Source: an uncultured Eubacteriales bacterium (lineage in GTDB: Bacteria > Bacillota > Clostridia > Christensenellales > Aristaeellaceae). Taken from it: 64,000 nucleotides of DNA. A program made the translations under genes and the position numbers. Shown here one piece after another: positions 8,244-16,817 of the stretch; within the stretch, counting starts at the first letter, position 1, and each line of letters begins with the position of its first letter. The notes beneath the pieces are model-generated. The model had not been told where the DNA came from, searched no databases, and was given only the letters and a program-made list of their open reading frames with translations. The stretch is from the NCBI GenBank assembly GCA_900315585.1, contig OMZP01000001.1:12923-76922 (forward strand), read 5' to 3'.

Positions 8244-9263
8244 ATGAAAAACGTCACCATGCGGGACATCGGCGCGGCGCTGGGTGTCAGCACCGTCACC
8301 ATCTCCAAGGCCCTGGGCGGCAAGGAGGGCGTCAGCGACGCGGTGCGGGAGAAGATCATCGAAACCGCCAAGCAGATGGGCTACCACTACAGCGCGCCGC
8401 TGGGGGACGACAGCGGCCGGGTGGTGGGCATCCTGGTGGCCGACCGCTTTTTCAGCGCCCCCAGCTTCTACTTCTCGCTGTATCGGGCGCTGCTCAAGGA
8501 GCTGGCCGAGGCGGGAATGCTGGGCGTGCTGGACATCATCTCCGACCAGGACGAGGCCAGCCTCACCATGCCCGTGGCGGTGACGATCCAGCGGGCCTCC
8601 GGCTTCGTGCTGCTGGGCCAGTTCAGCGCGGACTACGTGTCTGCGATCCTGGACACGGGCCTGCCCACGGTGCTGCTGGACTTCACCTGCGACGGCCCGG
8701 ACGTGGACAGCGTGACCAGCGACGGCCAGAGCGGCGCCTACCAGCTGACCCGGTACCTGATCGAGCACGGCCACCGGAAGATCGGCTTCGTGGGCAGCGT
8801 GGAGGGCACCACCAGCATCATGGACCGCTACAGCGGCTTCCTGCGGGCGATGATGCAGTTTGCCCTGCCGGTGCGGGAGGACTGGGTGGTGCCGGACCGG
8901 GACACCGAGGACGGCCACTACACCGAGGAGTTCCGCTTCCCGGAGGAGATGCCCACCGCCTTCGTCTGCAACAACGACATGCTGGCCTGCGCCGTGGCCG
9001 AGGCCCTGGAGAAGCGGGGCTACCGGGTGCCGGAGGAAGTCTCCCTGGTGGGCTTCGACGACTTCGTCTACGGCAAGCACGCCCGGCCCATCACCACCTA
9101 CGCCGTGGACCAGCAGCGCATGGCCCAGGTCACCGTGCGGCGGCTGCGCACCCGCGTGCGGGAGGGCATGGAGGGCCCGCTGCGCACCTCCGTCGGCGGC
9201 TGGTTCGTGGAGCGGAATTCCGTGAAGGACCTGAACACCGGGCGGAGATTGGGAGAGAAATAA
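8244..9263 (+). CDS. LacI-family transcriptional regulator
   Basis: The 339-residue protein has an N-terminal LacI helix-turn-helix (VTMRDIGAALGVSTVTISKAL) and hinge, followed by a periplasmic-binding-protein-like effector domain (about 60-330) with FVCNNDMLACAVAEAL and the closing SLVGFDDF motif. AAAGGAGG lies ahead of the ATG. It precedes a sugar ABC transporter and a GH130 gene, so it is the likely local regulator of that uptake operon. The effector sugar is unknown. Confidence 0.88.
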   Translation: MKNVTMRDIGAALGVSTVTISKALGGKEGVSDAVREKIIETAKQMGYHYSAPLGDDSGRVVGILVADRFFSAPSFYFSLYRALLKELAEAGMLGVLDIISDQDEASLTMPVAVTIQRASGFVLLGQFSADYVSAILDTGLPTVLLDFTCDGPDVDSVTSDGQSGAYQLTRYLIEHGHRKIGFVGSVEGTTSIMDRYSGFLRAMMQFALPVREDWVVPDRDTEDGHYTEEFRFPEEMPTAFVCNNDMLACAVAEALEKRGYRVPEEVSLVGFDDFVYGKHARPITTYAVDQQRMAQVTVRRLRTRVREGMEGPLRTSVGGWFVERNSVKDLNTGRRLGEK

Positions 9264-9271
9264 GAAAGTTC

Positions 9272-9470
9272 AGCCTTCCCCTCTGGGGAAGGTGGCCCGC
9301 GAAGCGGGTCGGATGAGGTCCCCGGGCAAAGCAATTCGCGCCTTTGTTGCGACAGGAAGCAAACACTCCTGTTCAAACAGAGGCGCGAATTATATGTGAG
9401 GACCTCATCCGCCTCACGGACGGCGGCAAGCCGTCTGTTCGGCACCTTCCCCAGAGGGGAAGGCTTTTGG
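9272..9470. repeat. Inverted pair of family A repeats (copies 4 and 5)
   Basis: Arms at 9272-9320 and 9401-9470 face each other. Between them is a further inverted repeat, AATTCGCGCCTTTGTT and AACAGAGGCGCGAATT, so the whole 200 bases can fold as one nested palindrome. It fills the gap between the LacI gene and the transporter promoter. Confidence 0.8.
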
Positions 9471-9550
9471 GCCTGGCTATTTTTGTCCCTGTCCATATGT
9501 TAAATTTTCAAAATTTTAGTAACTTAACGGCCGAGTTACTGTTAGCAGGG

Positions 9551-9579
9551 TTGACAAAACATAGAGATAACGTTATAAT
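9551..9579 (+). promoter_or_regulatory. Strong promoter for the sugar ABC transporter
   Basis: Perfect TTGACA, 17-base spacer, perfect TATAAT. The overlapping AACGTTATAATGTGG and nearby partial symmetry could host the LacI-family operator, but no clear palindrome is visible. Confidence 0.85.
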
Positions 9580-9640
9580 GTGGACAACGGACAAGGCGGG
9601 GTTCGCCATTGTTCAAAATCGACAAATGGAGGAAGTTATC

Positions 9641-10987
9641 ATGAAGAAGCTGCTGGCTCTGGCGCTGTGCGCCCTGCTCGCAATTAGCTGCTTGGCCTTC
9701 GCGTCCGCGGAGGAAGAGCTGCCCACCTTCGACCAGATCGTTCTCGGCGAGAACACCGATCTGGCCGCCGACATCCACTTTGTCTATCATCGCACCGACC
9801 TGGCCGGTGACGACGGCAAGCTGGCTGGCTATGTGAAGCAGTTCCAGGAGATCTATCCCAACATCAACATCGAGTATGAGCTGATCACCGACTTTGCCGA
9901 GAACGCCCTGCTGCGCATCGGCAACGACGACTGGACCATCATGGGCATCCCCACCGTGGACAAGGACGAGCTGCCCAGCTACTTCATCCCGCTGGGCGAC
10001 CTGGCGACCCTGGACGGCCTGTACAACTTCATGAGCAGCTGGTCCTATGACGGCACCTGCTACGGCATCCCCTCCACCGCTGCGGCCCAGGGCGTGCTGT
10101 ACAACAAGCGCATCTTCGAGGAAGCCGGCGTGACCGAGCTGCCCAAGACCCCCGATGAGTTCATCGCGGCCCTGAAGCTGGTCAAGGAAAACACCGACGC
10201 CATCCCGCTGTACACCAACTACGCTGCGGGCTGGACCATGGGCGCCTGGGATGCCTACATCGGCGTCGCCGCCACCGGCAAGGCCGAGTACATGAATCAG
10301 GAGTTCCTGCACGCCAAGGATCCCTTCACCATCAACGAGGACGGCACCGGCCCCGCCGCCGTGTACAAGATCCTGTATGACGCGGTTGCCAACGGCCTGA
10401 TCGAGGAAGACTACTCCACCACCGACTGGGAAGGCTGCAAGCCCATGCTGAACAACGGCGAGATCGCCACCATGGTTCTGGGCAGCTGGGCCTTCACCCA
10501 GATGCGCGACGCCGAGGGCGGCGAGCATCCCGAGGACGTGGGCTACATGGCGTTCCCGATCACCATCGACGGCAAGCAGTATGCGCCCGCCGGCGGCGAC
10601 TACAACTTCGGCATCAACGTGCAGGCCACCAACGAGCAGAAGCTGGCCTCCATGTACTACCTGAAGTGGCTCACCGAGGAGAGCGGCTTCTCCTACAGCG
10701 AAGGCGGCCTGCCCATCGACAAGAAGGGCGAGTATCCGGATCTGTACGCGGCCTTCGAGGGCATCGACATGGTGTCCGACGCCGACGCCCTGCCCGGCGA
10801 GGAGACCCTGCTGAGCGAACTGAACAGCGAGTCCGAGCTGAACTTCAACGCTGGCGGCAACACCAAGGTGCAGGCCATCGTGGAGCACGCCTTCAACGGC
10901 GACGAGAGCTTCGAGGACATCATGGCCGAGTGGAACGAGGCCTGGAGCGCGGCGCAGGAGAGCCTGGGCGTCGAGGTCAACGAATAA
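9641..10987 (+). CDS. Extracellular sugar-binding protein of an ABC transporter
   Basis: The 448-residue protein (family 1 solute-binding type) captures an oligosaccharide for import. The ATG at 9641 has GGAGGAAG upstream and gives a signal peptide MKKLLALALCALLAISCLAFASAEE. A lipid-anchoring Cys is possible at LAISC, but the box is imperfect, so lipoprotein status is uncertain. Typical features include VLYNKRIFEEAGV and the ATMVLGSWAF segment. It is followed by two permease genes; no ATPase gene is in the window, as is usual for transporters sharing an MsmK/MalK-type ATPase. Confidence 0.87.
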   Translation: MKKLLALALCALLAISCLAFASAEEELPTFDQIVLGENTDLAADIHFVYHRTDLAGDDGKLAGYVKQFQEIYPNINIEYELITDFAENALLRIGNDDWTIMGIPTVDKDELPSYFIPLGDLATLDGLYNFMSSWSYDGTCYGIPSTAAAQGVLYNKRIFEEAGVTELPKTPDEFIAALKLVKENTDAIPLYTNYAAGWTMGAWDAYIGVAATGKAEYMNQEFLHAKDPFTINEDGTGPAAVYKILYDAVANGLIEEDYSTTDWEGCKPMLNNGEIATMVLGSWAFTQMRDAEGGEHPEDVGYMAFPITIDGKQYAPAGGDYNFGINVQATNEQKLASMYYLKWLTEESGFSYSEGGLPIDKKGEYPDLYAAFEGIDMVSDADALPGEETLLSELNSESELNFNAGGNTKVQAIVEHAFNGDESFEDIMAEWNEAWSAAQESLGVEVNE

Positions 10988-11019
10988 TACCCAACTGACA
11001 TCGGGTTGATCTGATGATG

Positions 11020-11054
11020 GGGCGGAGTCACGAGCGAGTCTCATGGCTCCGCCC
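11020..11054 (+). promoter_or_regulatory. Intercistronic hairpin after the binding-protein gene
   Basis: GGGCGGAG pairs with CTCCGCCC across a 19-base loop and is followed by a short TCTTCC tract. Such hairpins commonly lower permease expression relative to the binding protein. Confidence 0.6.
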
Positions 11055-11092
11055 TCTTCCATTTCCAATGAAAACATAAGGAGGTGCTCTCC

Positions 11093-12055
11093 TTGTCTAT
11101 GAGTAAAACTGCTCAGTATGTGCCGGGAGGCCGGCGGATCAACTGGCAGAAGGTGGCCGTGATCACGGCCTTCGGCATCGTGCCGCTGGCGCTGCTGATC
11201 ATCTTTACCTATGTGCCCTTCGCCAAGATGATCCAGTTCAGCTTCTACAACATGAGCTACACCAAGAACAAGGGCTTCGTGGGCTGGGACAACTATCTGA
11301 AGGTGTTCAGCAAGAGCGAGTACGTGGGCGCCATGCTGCTGAGCCTGTACTACATGGCCGGCGCGGTGGTGCAGCTTTCGCTGGCGCTGTTCTTCGCCTC
11401 CATCCTGAGCCTGGAGAAGATCCGCGGCGCGGGCATCTTCAAGTCCGCCATGTTCTTCCCGTTCCTGGTGAACGGCATCGCCATCGGCTACATCTTCAAG
11501 TTCTTCTACACCCGCGGCTTCGTGCTGGACAGCGTGCTGCAGGCGGTGGGCATACCGCTGGAAAACCTGCCCTACTGGCTGCGCGACCAGTCCATCAACA
11601 ACTGGTCGCTGGTGTTCACGAGCCTGTGGAAGTACTGCGGCCAGAACATGATCCTGTTCATCGGCGCCATCGCGTCCATCGACCCGACCCTCTACGAGGC
11701 GGCCACCATCGACGGCGCGAACCGCTGGCAGCAGTTCTGCCACATCATCCTGCCGGGCATCAAGACCGTGTTCATGCTGAATCTGATCCTGTCCATCACC
11801 GGCTCGCTGTCGGCCTTTGAGCCGGCCTACGTGGTGGCGGGCATGGGCGCCAACGGCACGGCCACCTTCTTCATCAAGATCCACCAGATGGCCCACGTCT
11901 CCGGCAAGGTGGGTCAGGCCTGCGCCATGGCCATGGTGCTGATGGTGCTGATCCTGCTGTTCACCGCCGGCCAGCGCCTGTTCTTCCGCTTCGCGATGAA
12001 GGATTCCGACAACACCTTCTCCGCCAAGTCGAACAAGGCGAAGGCGCTGTGGTAG
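11093..12055 (+). CDS. Sugar ABC transporter permease (MalF/UgpA type)
   Basis: Integral membrane subunit with about six transmembrane segments. The EAA loop interacting with the ATPase reads LYEAATIDGANRWQQFCHIILPGIK near residues 200-222. TTG at 11093 is chosen because AAGGAGG ends eight bases upstream; ATG at 11099 is the alternative. About 320 residues, normal for the family. It lies between the binding protein and the second permease. Confidence 0.87.
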   Translation: MSMSKTAQYVPGGRRINWQKVAVITAFGIVPLALLIIFTYVPFAKMIQFSFYNMSYTKNKGFVGWDNYLKVFSKSEYVGAMLLSLYYMAGAVVQLSLALFFASILSLEKIRGAGIFKSAMFFPFLVNGIAIGYIFKFFYTRGFVLDSVLQAVGIPLENLPYWLRDQSINNWSLVFTSLWKYCGQNMILFIGAIASIDPTLYEAATIDGANRWQQFCHIILPGIKTVFMLNLILSITGSLSAFEPAYVVAGMGANGTATFFIKIHQMAHVSGKVGQACAMAMVLMVLILLFTAGQRLFFRFAMKDSDNTFSAKSNKAKALW

Positions 12056-12073
12056 GGAAGGGAGGCAGAGATT

Positions 12074-12949
12074 ATGGCTAACAACACCACTTCCGTCACC
12101 GCTTCCAACACCTCTGCGCGCGTCAAGCGGGGCATCATCAAGTTCCTGGAATACTTTGCGCTGATCTTCGCGTCCTTCGTGGCGCTGCTGCCCATCATTT
12201 CCTCGTTCATGATCTCCTTCAAGACGAACGCGGAATACGCCGCCACCAGCGCCATGACGCCGCCCCAGAACTGGCTGAACTTTGAGAACTATCGCCAGGT
12301 GTGGGTGGACGGCGACATGCTGCGGGCCTTCCTCACGTCCTTCGGCGTGGTGGTGGTGGTCGTGCTGGTGAGCGTGATGATGGGCTCCATGCTGGCCTAC
12401 GTGCTGAACCGGTTCGCCTTCCCGGGCAACAACCTGATCCGCAACCTGTTCATGATCGCCACGCTGATCCCCGGCATCGCCATGCAGGTCACCACCTACC
12501 AGATCATGAAGAACTTCGGCCTGCTGAACAGCATCGTGGGCTACATGATCCTGATGAGCGGCACGGATGTCATCTCAATTTACATCTTCCTGCAGTTCTT
12601 CGAGAACCTGAACGTGGCGCTGGATGAGAGCGCCGTGCTGGAGGGCTGCACCTACTTCGGCGTGTTCTTCAAGATCCTGCTGCCGCTGACCAAGCCGGCC
12701 ATCGTGACCGTGGCGGTGTTGAAGGGCGTGGGCGTGTACAACGAGTACTACAACGCCAACCTGTACCTCCAGTCCAACTCCTGGCGCACCATCTCCACGG
12801 CGCTGTACTCCTTCTCCGGCCCCTTCAAGAGCAGCTACAACATCATCTGCGCGGGCGTTCTGCTGACGCTGATCCCCTCGCTGCTGATCTTCCTGTTCTT
12901 CCAGAAGCAGGTCTACGCGGGCCTGGCCAACGGTTCCGTGAAGGGCTGA
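12074..12949 (+). CDS. Sugar ABC transporter permease (MalG/UgpE type)
   Basis: The 291-residue protein has about six membrane spans. The EAA motif is slightly divergent: ALDESAVLEGCTYFGVFFKILLPLTKP. It begins 18 bases after the first permease with GGGAGG upstream, so the two are cotranscribed. They presumably form the heterodimeric channel. Substrate is unknown; the neighbouring GH130 and GH29 enzymes suggest a mannose- or fucose-containing oligosaccharide. Confidence 0.87.
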   Translation: MANNTTSVTASNTSARVKRGIIKFLEYFALIFASFVALLPIISSFMISFKTNAEYAATSAMTPPQNWLNFENYRQVWVDGDMLRAFLTSFGVVVVVVLVSVMMGSMLAYVLNRFAFPGNNLIRNLFMIATLIPGIAMQVTTYQIMKNFGLLNSIVGYMILMSGTDVISIYIFLQFFENLNVALDESAVLEGCTYFGVFFKILLPLTKPAIVTVAVLKGVGVYNEYYNANLYLQSNSWRTISTALYSFSGPFKSSYNIICAGVLLTLIPSLLIFLFFQKQVYAGLANGSVKG

Positions 12950-12952
12950 TGA

Positions 12953-13063
12953 AAAGGGAATAGGGAAAAGGCAATAGGGATTGTGGCTGCCGCGCGTTCT
13001 ATTGCCGTCGGGATAATGGCCTGCGCGCAGCGGCTTTTCCTATTGCCTATTCCCTATTGCCTC
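12953..13063. repeat. Family C repeat pair
   Basis: AAGGGAATAGGGAAAAGGCAATAGGG arm and TTTTCCTATTGCCTATTCCC arm around the GGCTGCCGCGCGTTCTATTGCC core. It separates the second permease from the GH130 gene. Confidence 0.75.
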
Positions 13064-13091
13064 GAAATGAATCTGAAAGGTTGGGATAACC

Positions 13092-14120
13092 ATGTCCAAG
13101 GTCAAGATCCTGAATTGTCAGAGCCTGCCGAACATCCCCTGGCAGGATCGTCCCGCGAACGACCGCCACGACGCCCCCGTCTGGCGCTACAGCGAAAATC
13201 CCATCATCGGCCGCAACCCGCTGCCCGGGGTGGCTCGGGTGTTCAACTCCGCCGCCGCGCCCTATGAGGGCGGGTTCATCGCCCTGTTCCGCGGCGAGCG
13301 CACCAACGGCATCCCGCTGATCTACCTGGGCCGCAGCGCCGACGGCATTCACTGGGACATCGAGGATGCGCCCGTGCCCTTCACGGACGAGAGCGGCGCG
13401 CCGCTGATGCCCCGCTACGCCTACGACCCGCGGCTGGTGAAGGTGGAGGACGCCTGGTACGCCATGTGGTGCCAGGACAACTACGGCGCGTCCATCGGCA
13501 TGGCGAAGACCACCGATTTCAAGACCTTCACGCGCCTGGAGAATCCCTTCATCCCCTTCAACCGCAACGCGGTGCTGTTCCCCCGGCGGGTGAACGGGCG
13601 CTATCAGCTGCTGTCCCGGCCCTCTGACAGCGGGCACACCCCCTTCGGCGACATCTGGCTCAGCCAGAGCCCGGACATGAAGTTCTGGGGCATGCACCGC
13701 CACGTGATGTCCAGCGGCAGCAAGTGGTGGGAGAGCGTGAAGATCGGCTCCGGCGCCGCGCCCATCGAGACCAGCGAGGGCTGGCTGCTGTTCTACCACG
13801 GCGCGTCCAGCACCTGCTCCGGCTTCGTCTATTCCTTCGGCGCGGCCATCCTGGACATCGACGAGCCCAGCAAGGTGAAGTATCGCTGCGAGAACTTCCT
13901 GCTGACCCCCGAAGAGTGGTATGAGGAGAAGGGCTTCGTGCCCAGCGTGTGCTTCCCCTGCGCCACCCTCCAGGACCCCGACACCGGCCGCATCGCCATC
14001 TACTACGGCGCGGCGGACACCTACCTCGCCATGGCCTTCACCGAGATCGACCCCCTGGTGGACTACATCAAGGCCCACAGCGACGTGAGCGAGAGCGACG
14101 CGGAGATCGGCATTCGGTAG
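13092..14120 (+). CDS. GH130 beta-mannoside phosphorylase family protein
   Basis: Family members phosphorolyse beta-1,4-mannosyl-glucose, manno-oligosaccharides or mannosyl-GlcNAc. The 342-residue protein shows the five-bladed propeller motifs: ALFRGERTNGIPLIYLGRSA, YDPRLVKVEDAWYAMWCQD, NRNAVLFPRRVNG, SRPSDSGHTPFGDIW, SSGSKWWESVKIG and PSVCFPC..IYYGAADT. No signal peptide is present, so it acts after transport. It follows the ABC permeases and probably belongs to their regulon. Which phosphorylase activity applies cannot be read from sequence. Confidence 0.88.
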   Translation: MSKVKILNCQSLPNIPWQDRPANDRHDAPVWRYSENPIIGRNPLPGVARVFNSAAAPYEGGFIALFRGERTNGIPLIYLGRSADGIHWDIEDAPVPFTDESGAPLMPRYAYDPRLVKVEDAWYAMWCQDNYGASIGMAKTTDFKTFTRLENPFIPFNRNAVLFPRRVNGRYQLLSRPSDSGHTPFGDIWLSQSPDMKFWGMHRHVMSSGSKWWESVKIGSGAAPIETSEGWLLFYHGASSTCSGFVYSFGAAILDIDEPSKVKYRCENFLLTPEEWYEEKGFVPSVCFPCATLQDPDTGRIAIYYGAADTYLAMAFTEIDPLVDYIKAHSDVSESDAEIGIR

Positions 14121-14121
14121 T

Positions 14122-14262
14122 CAGGGAGTAGGGAAGAGGGAGTAGGGAGCAGGGAAACCCCTCAGTCACGGTTGCACCGTGACAGCTCCCCTTGAAAGGG
14201 GAGCCAAGGCGACTCGCGTCAGCGGCTGTTCCTGCTGTCTGCTCCCTGCTCCCTGCTGTCTG
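14122..14262. repeat. Family C repeat with nested family A copy
   Basis: GGGAGTAGGGAGCAGGG and CTGCTCCCTGCTCCCTGC arms flank a family A copy at 14160-14205 (CTCAGTCACGgttgCACCGTGACAG stem). One family has inserted into the other. Confidence 0.7.
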
Positions 14263-14305
14263 CCACGAAAAAAGCCCCCCTGTACAAGGGAGGCTTTTTT
14301 TGTGG
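14263..14305. terminator. Bidirectional terminator between GH130 and ccsA
   Basis: CCAC..AAAAAAGCC-CCC on one side and GGGAGGCTTTTTTT..GTGG on the other form a long stem with T-tracts in both directions, serving the convergent genes. Confidence 0.85.
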
Positions 14306-14308
14306 CGA

Positions 14309-15124
14309 TTATGCGTAGCTGTGTACGCCCGGCAAAAACGTATTCACGCCGATGTAGGTGAAGATCACGCAGACGAAGCCCACCACCGCGAAGATGGCGG
14401 CGGCGCGGCCCTCCCAGCCCCGGCGCAGGCGCAGGTGCAGGTAGGCGGCGTAGACGATCCAGGTGACCAGGGACCAGGTCTCCTTCGGGTCCCAGCTCCA
14501 GTAGCTGCCCCAGGCGCGCTCCGCCCAGATGGCCCCGGTGACGATGGTGAACGTGAGAAACAGCAGCCCCAGGGACACGCTGCGATAGGCGATCACGTCC
14601 AGCTTCTCCCGGTTCGGGATGTGCGCATCCAGGAAGCCGCTTTGGCGCATCCTGTCCCGCAGCAGGAAGATCACGCCCAGCACGAAGCTGACGCCGAAGG
14701 CCCCGTAGGCGATGATGGCGGTGGACACGTGGAAGCCCAGCCAGTTGCTGCGCAGGGCGGGCATCAGGTTCTTGACCTCCCTGCTCTGCATGGCCGCGTA
14801 GCCGATGATCAGGAACACCACCGGCGCGGAGAACGCCCCCAGCACCGGGAACTTGAAGCGGATCACGAAGATCAGGCTCACCAGGCACAGCCCCCAGGCG
14901 AAGGAGGTGGCGAACTCGTACTGGTTGGTCAGCGGCAGCCGGCCCGCGCCGATGCCCCGGCAGATCAGCGCCGCGGTGTGCAGCGCCAGGCCTGCGATCT
15001 GCAGCCCCACCGCCACCTTGGCCACGCCGTCCTTCTTCACTGCGATGAACGCGAAGTACAGGAGCATCGACGCGAAATAGAGGAGCATCACGAGGGTGAA
15101 GAGGGTGTTTTCAACTTGAAGCAT
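14309..15124 (-). CDS. ccsA: Cytochrome c biogenesis protein CcsA/ResC
   Basis: Membrane haem-handling half of the system II cytochrome c synthetase. The 271-residue protein has about eight hydrophobic segments and the tryptophan-rich haem motif WGSYWSWDPKETWSLVTW near residues 190-210. It is the last gene of the minus-strand Rnf/NrfA/ResB block and works with ResB to attach haem to CxxCH and CxxCK motifs of the upstream pentahaem protein. A family D repeat separates it from resB. Confidence 0.9.
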   Translation of the reverse strand: MLQVENTLFTLVMLLYFASMLLYFAFIAVKKDGVAKVAVGLQIAGLALHTAALICRGIGAGRLPLTNQYEFATSFAWGLCLVSLIFVIRFKFPVLGAFSAPVVFLIIGYAAMQSREVKNLMPALRSNWLGFHVSTAIIAYGAFGVSFVLGVIFLLRDRMRQSGFLDAHIPNREKLDVIAYRSVSLGLLFLTFTIVTGAIWAERAWGSYWSWDPKETWSLVTWIVYAAYLHLRLRRGWEGRAAAIFAVVGFVCVIFTYIGVNTFLPGVHSYA

Positions 15125-15176
15125 GGGAACCTCCTGTGTCGTCCGGTCTGGTGGAGTGTTGTTCGTTGACAGAACG

Positions 15177-15298
15177 ACAGATTCTTCGACTGCGTTTCGC
15201 CTGCGGCTTCACTCCGCTCAGAATGACAACCCTTCGCGCCGCCTGTCATCCTGAGCGGAGCCGTGCGTCAGCCAGGCGCAGTCGAAGGATCTGTACGA
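15177..15298. repeat. Family D repeat (ATCCTTCG..CAGGATGAC type)
   Basis: Inverted arms ACAGATTCTTCGACTGCG and CGCAGTCGAAGGATCTGT around TCAGAATGACA/TGTCATCCTGA. It lies between ccsA and resB; six copies occur in the window. Confidence 0.75.
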
Positions 15299-15346
15299 AT
15301 GATGACGGAACAGCCTGTCGCACAGCGCGGTGTCGCTTACAGGATG

Positions 15347-16654
15347 TCAGTCAATTCCTGTTTGGGTGTCCTGGTTCGTCGCCTTTTCAAAGCGTTCCCG
15401 GAAGATGGCCCCGCCCTTTTTACACTGTCCGTGGAGGGTCCAGGTGCCGTCGGGGTCCCGCACGGCCCAGACCTTCGCGGGCTGCACGTAGAACGCCAGC
15501 AGCAATCCCAGCGTCGTTATGAGGCCGCCCAGCAGCGCCAGCCAGGTGAACCGGTCCCGCTTGATCTGGATCAGGGTGAAGTTCTGGGGGTCGGTGAAGG
15601 TGACGGTGTATTCGTCGATGGTCAACTCCTCGCCCGCCATCAGCGCGTTCATGCCCAACAGGCTTCCCTGGTAGTACACGGAGTAGAGCCAGGCGGGGTT
15701 GTTCAGGTTCGCGGAGGCGGTGGAGGGGCCCACGCCGGGGGTGAGCACGTAGTCCGGGTAGAAGGCGTTCAGGTACACCACCAGCTCCGGCTTGTCCAGG
15801 ATGGGCAGGAAGTCCCCCGCGCAGACCACCTCCGCCTGCAGGGGCTCGCCGTCCTTCAGCACGTTCACCTTTCCCGCCCAGCCGGTGGAGTTCTGGTAGA
15901 ACTTCATGCCGTGGATCGTGGCGGGGTGGTTCACGCTGATCTCGGCGCTCTCCCGGGCAGCGGTGCCGCCATCCGGGCTGTACACGCTGATGGCCGCGGT
16001 GTACTGCTCCACGGTGGCGTCCTGACGCAGGCCGATGGTGAAGTCGTCGATCTTCAGCATCCAGCCGGTGTCGCCGATGGGCTTCACGTCGCCGGGCACG
16101 CCGTAGACGGCGTATTCCTTCTGGGTCATCTGGCCCAGGCCGAAGCCCAGGATCAGCAGCAGGATGCCCAGGTGGCACACCCACGCGCCCCAGAGCCCCG
16201 CCCGGTGCTTCGAGGCGAACAGGGCCTCGCGCCCGTCCCCGGTTTGGCAGGGCGCGGGTTTGGGCATGCGTAGCCGGGCAAAGACGGACGCGGGGTCCGC
16301 GATGCCTTCGCGGGACACGTCCCCTTCGCCCTTCAGCGCGCCCTCCGGCTGGCCCTCCGCCCGGGTGCGGCGGATCAGCTGGGGGAGGCGGGTCAGGTTG
16401 CACAGCACCAGGTTCAGGCACAAAAAGCCGGTGATGACGATGAACCAAATGCTGTGGAAGGCGTCGTCCAGCCGCAGCGCCACGATCAGCGCCGCCGTGC
16501 GCTCGGAATAGTGCTGGGCGTACCAGTCGTAGGTCTGCCCCTGGGTGACCAGGCTGCCGACGGAGCAGGCCACCGCCAGTACCACCAGCAGCAGGATGGC
16601 GAAGCGCATGGAGGAGAGGAATTTCCAGATTTTCTTGAGCATGGCAATAAACAC
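15347..16654 (-). CDS. resB: Cytochrome c biogenesis protein ResB
   Basis: Partner of CcsA in system II cytochrome c maturation. The 435-residue protein has the N-terminal membrane pair (SSMRFAILLLVVLAVACSVGSLV and the FHSIWFIVITGFLCLNLVLC span), a third span near AGLWGAWVCHLGILLLILGF, a large extracytoplasmic domain (about 190-390) and a final span before a short tail. It follows the NrfA-like gene and precedes ccsA. Its presence in this operon supports covalent haem attachment to the NrfA fusion. Confidence 0.9.
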   Translation of the reverse strand: MFIAMLKKIWKFLSSMRFAILLLVVLAVACSVGSLVTQGQTYDWYAQHYSERTAALIVALRLDDAFHSIWFIVITGFLCLNLVLCNLTRLPQLIRRTRAEGQPEGALKGEGDVSREGIADPASVFARLRMPKPAPCQTGDGREALFASKHRAGLWGAWVCHLGILLLILGFGLGQMTQKEYAVYGVPGDVKPIGDTGWMLKIDDFTIGLRQDATVEQYTAAISVYSPDGGTAARESAEISVNHPATIHGMKFYQNSTGWAGKVNVLKDGEPLQAEVVCAGDFLPILDKPELVVYLNAFYPDYVLTPGVGPSTASANLNNPAWLYSVYYQGSLLGMNALMAGEELTIDEYTVTFTDPQNFTLIQIKRDRFTWLALLGGLITTLGLLLAFYVQPAKVWAVRDPDGTWTLHGQCKKGGAIFRERFEKATNQDTQTGID

Positions 16655-16679
16655 GAATTCGTCGGGTAAAGCGTGATAA

Positions 16680-16815
16680 CCAAATGTAGGGGCGGCGTTG
16701 CGCCGCCCGCCCTTTTTCCTTCATGCAACGCGCAATTCCGCGCAGCGACAAATGGGGGCCGGGGCAATGCCCCGGGGGGCGGGCGCCGCAACGGCGCCCC
16801 TGCAAAGGTTTGTTC
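16680..16815. repeat. GC-rich hairpin cluster between the NrfA fusion and resB
   Basis: Three perfect small stems: GGGCGGCGttgCGCCGCCC, GGGGCaatGCCCC and GGCGCCGcaaCGGCGCC. They would form on the intercistronic mRNA and may tune resB expression or stabilise the upstream message. Confidence 0.6.
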
Positions 16816-16817
16816 TA

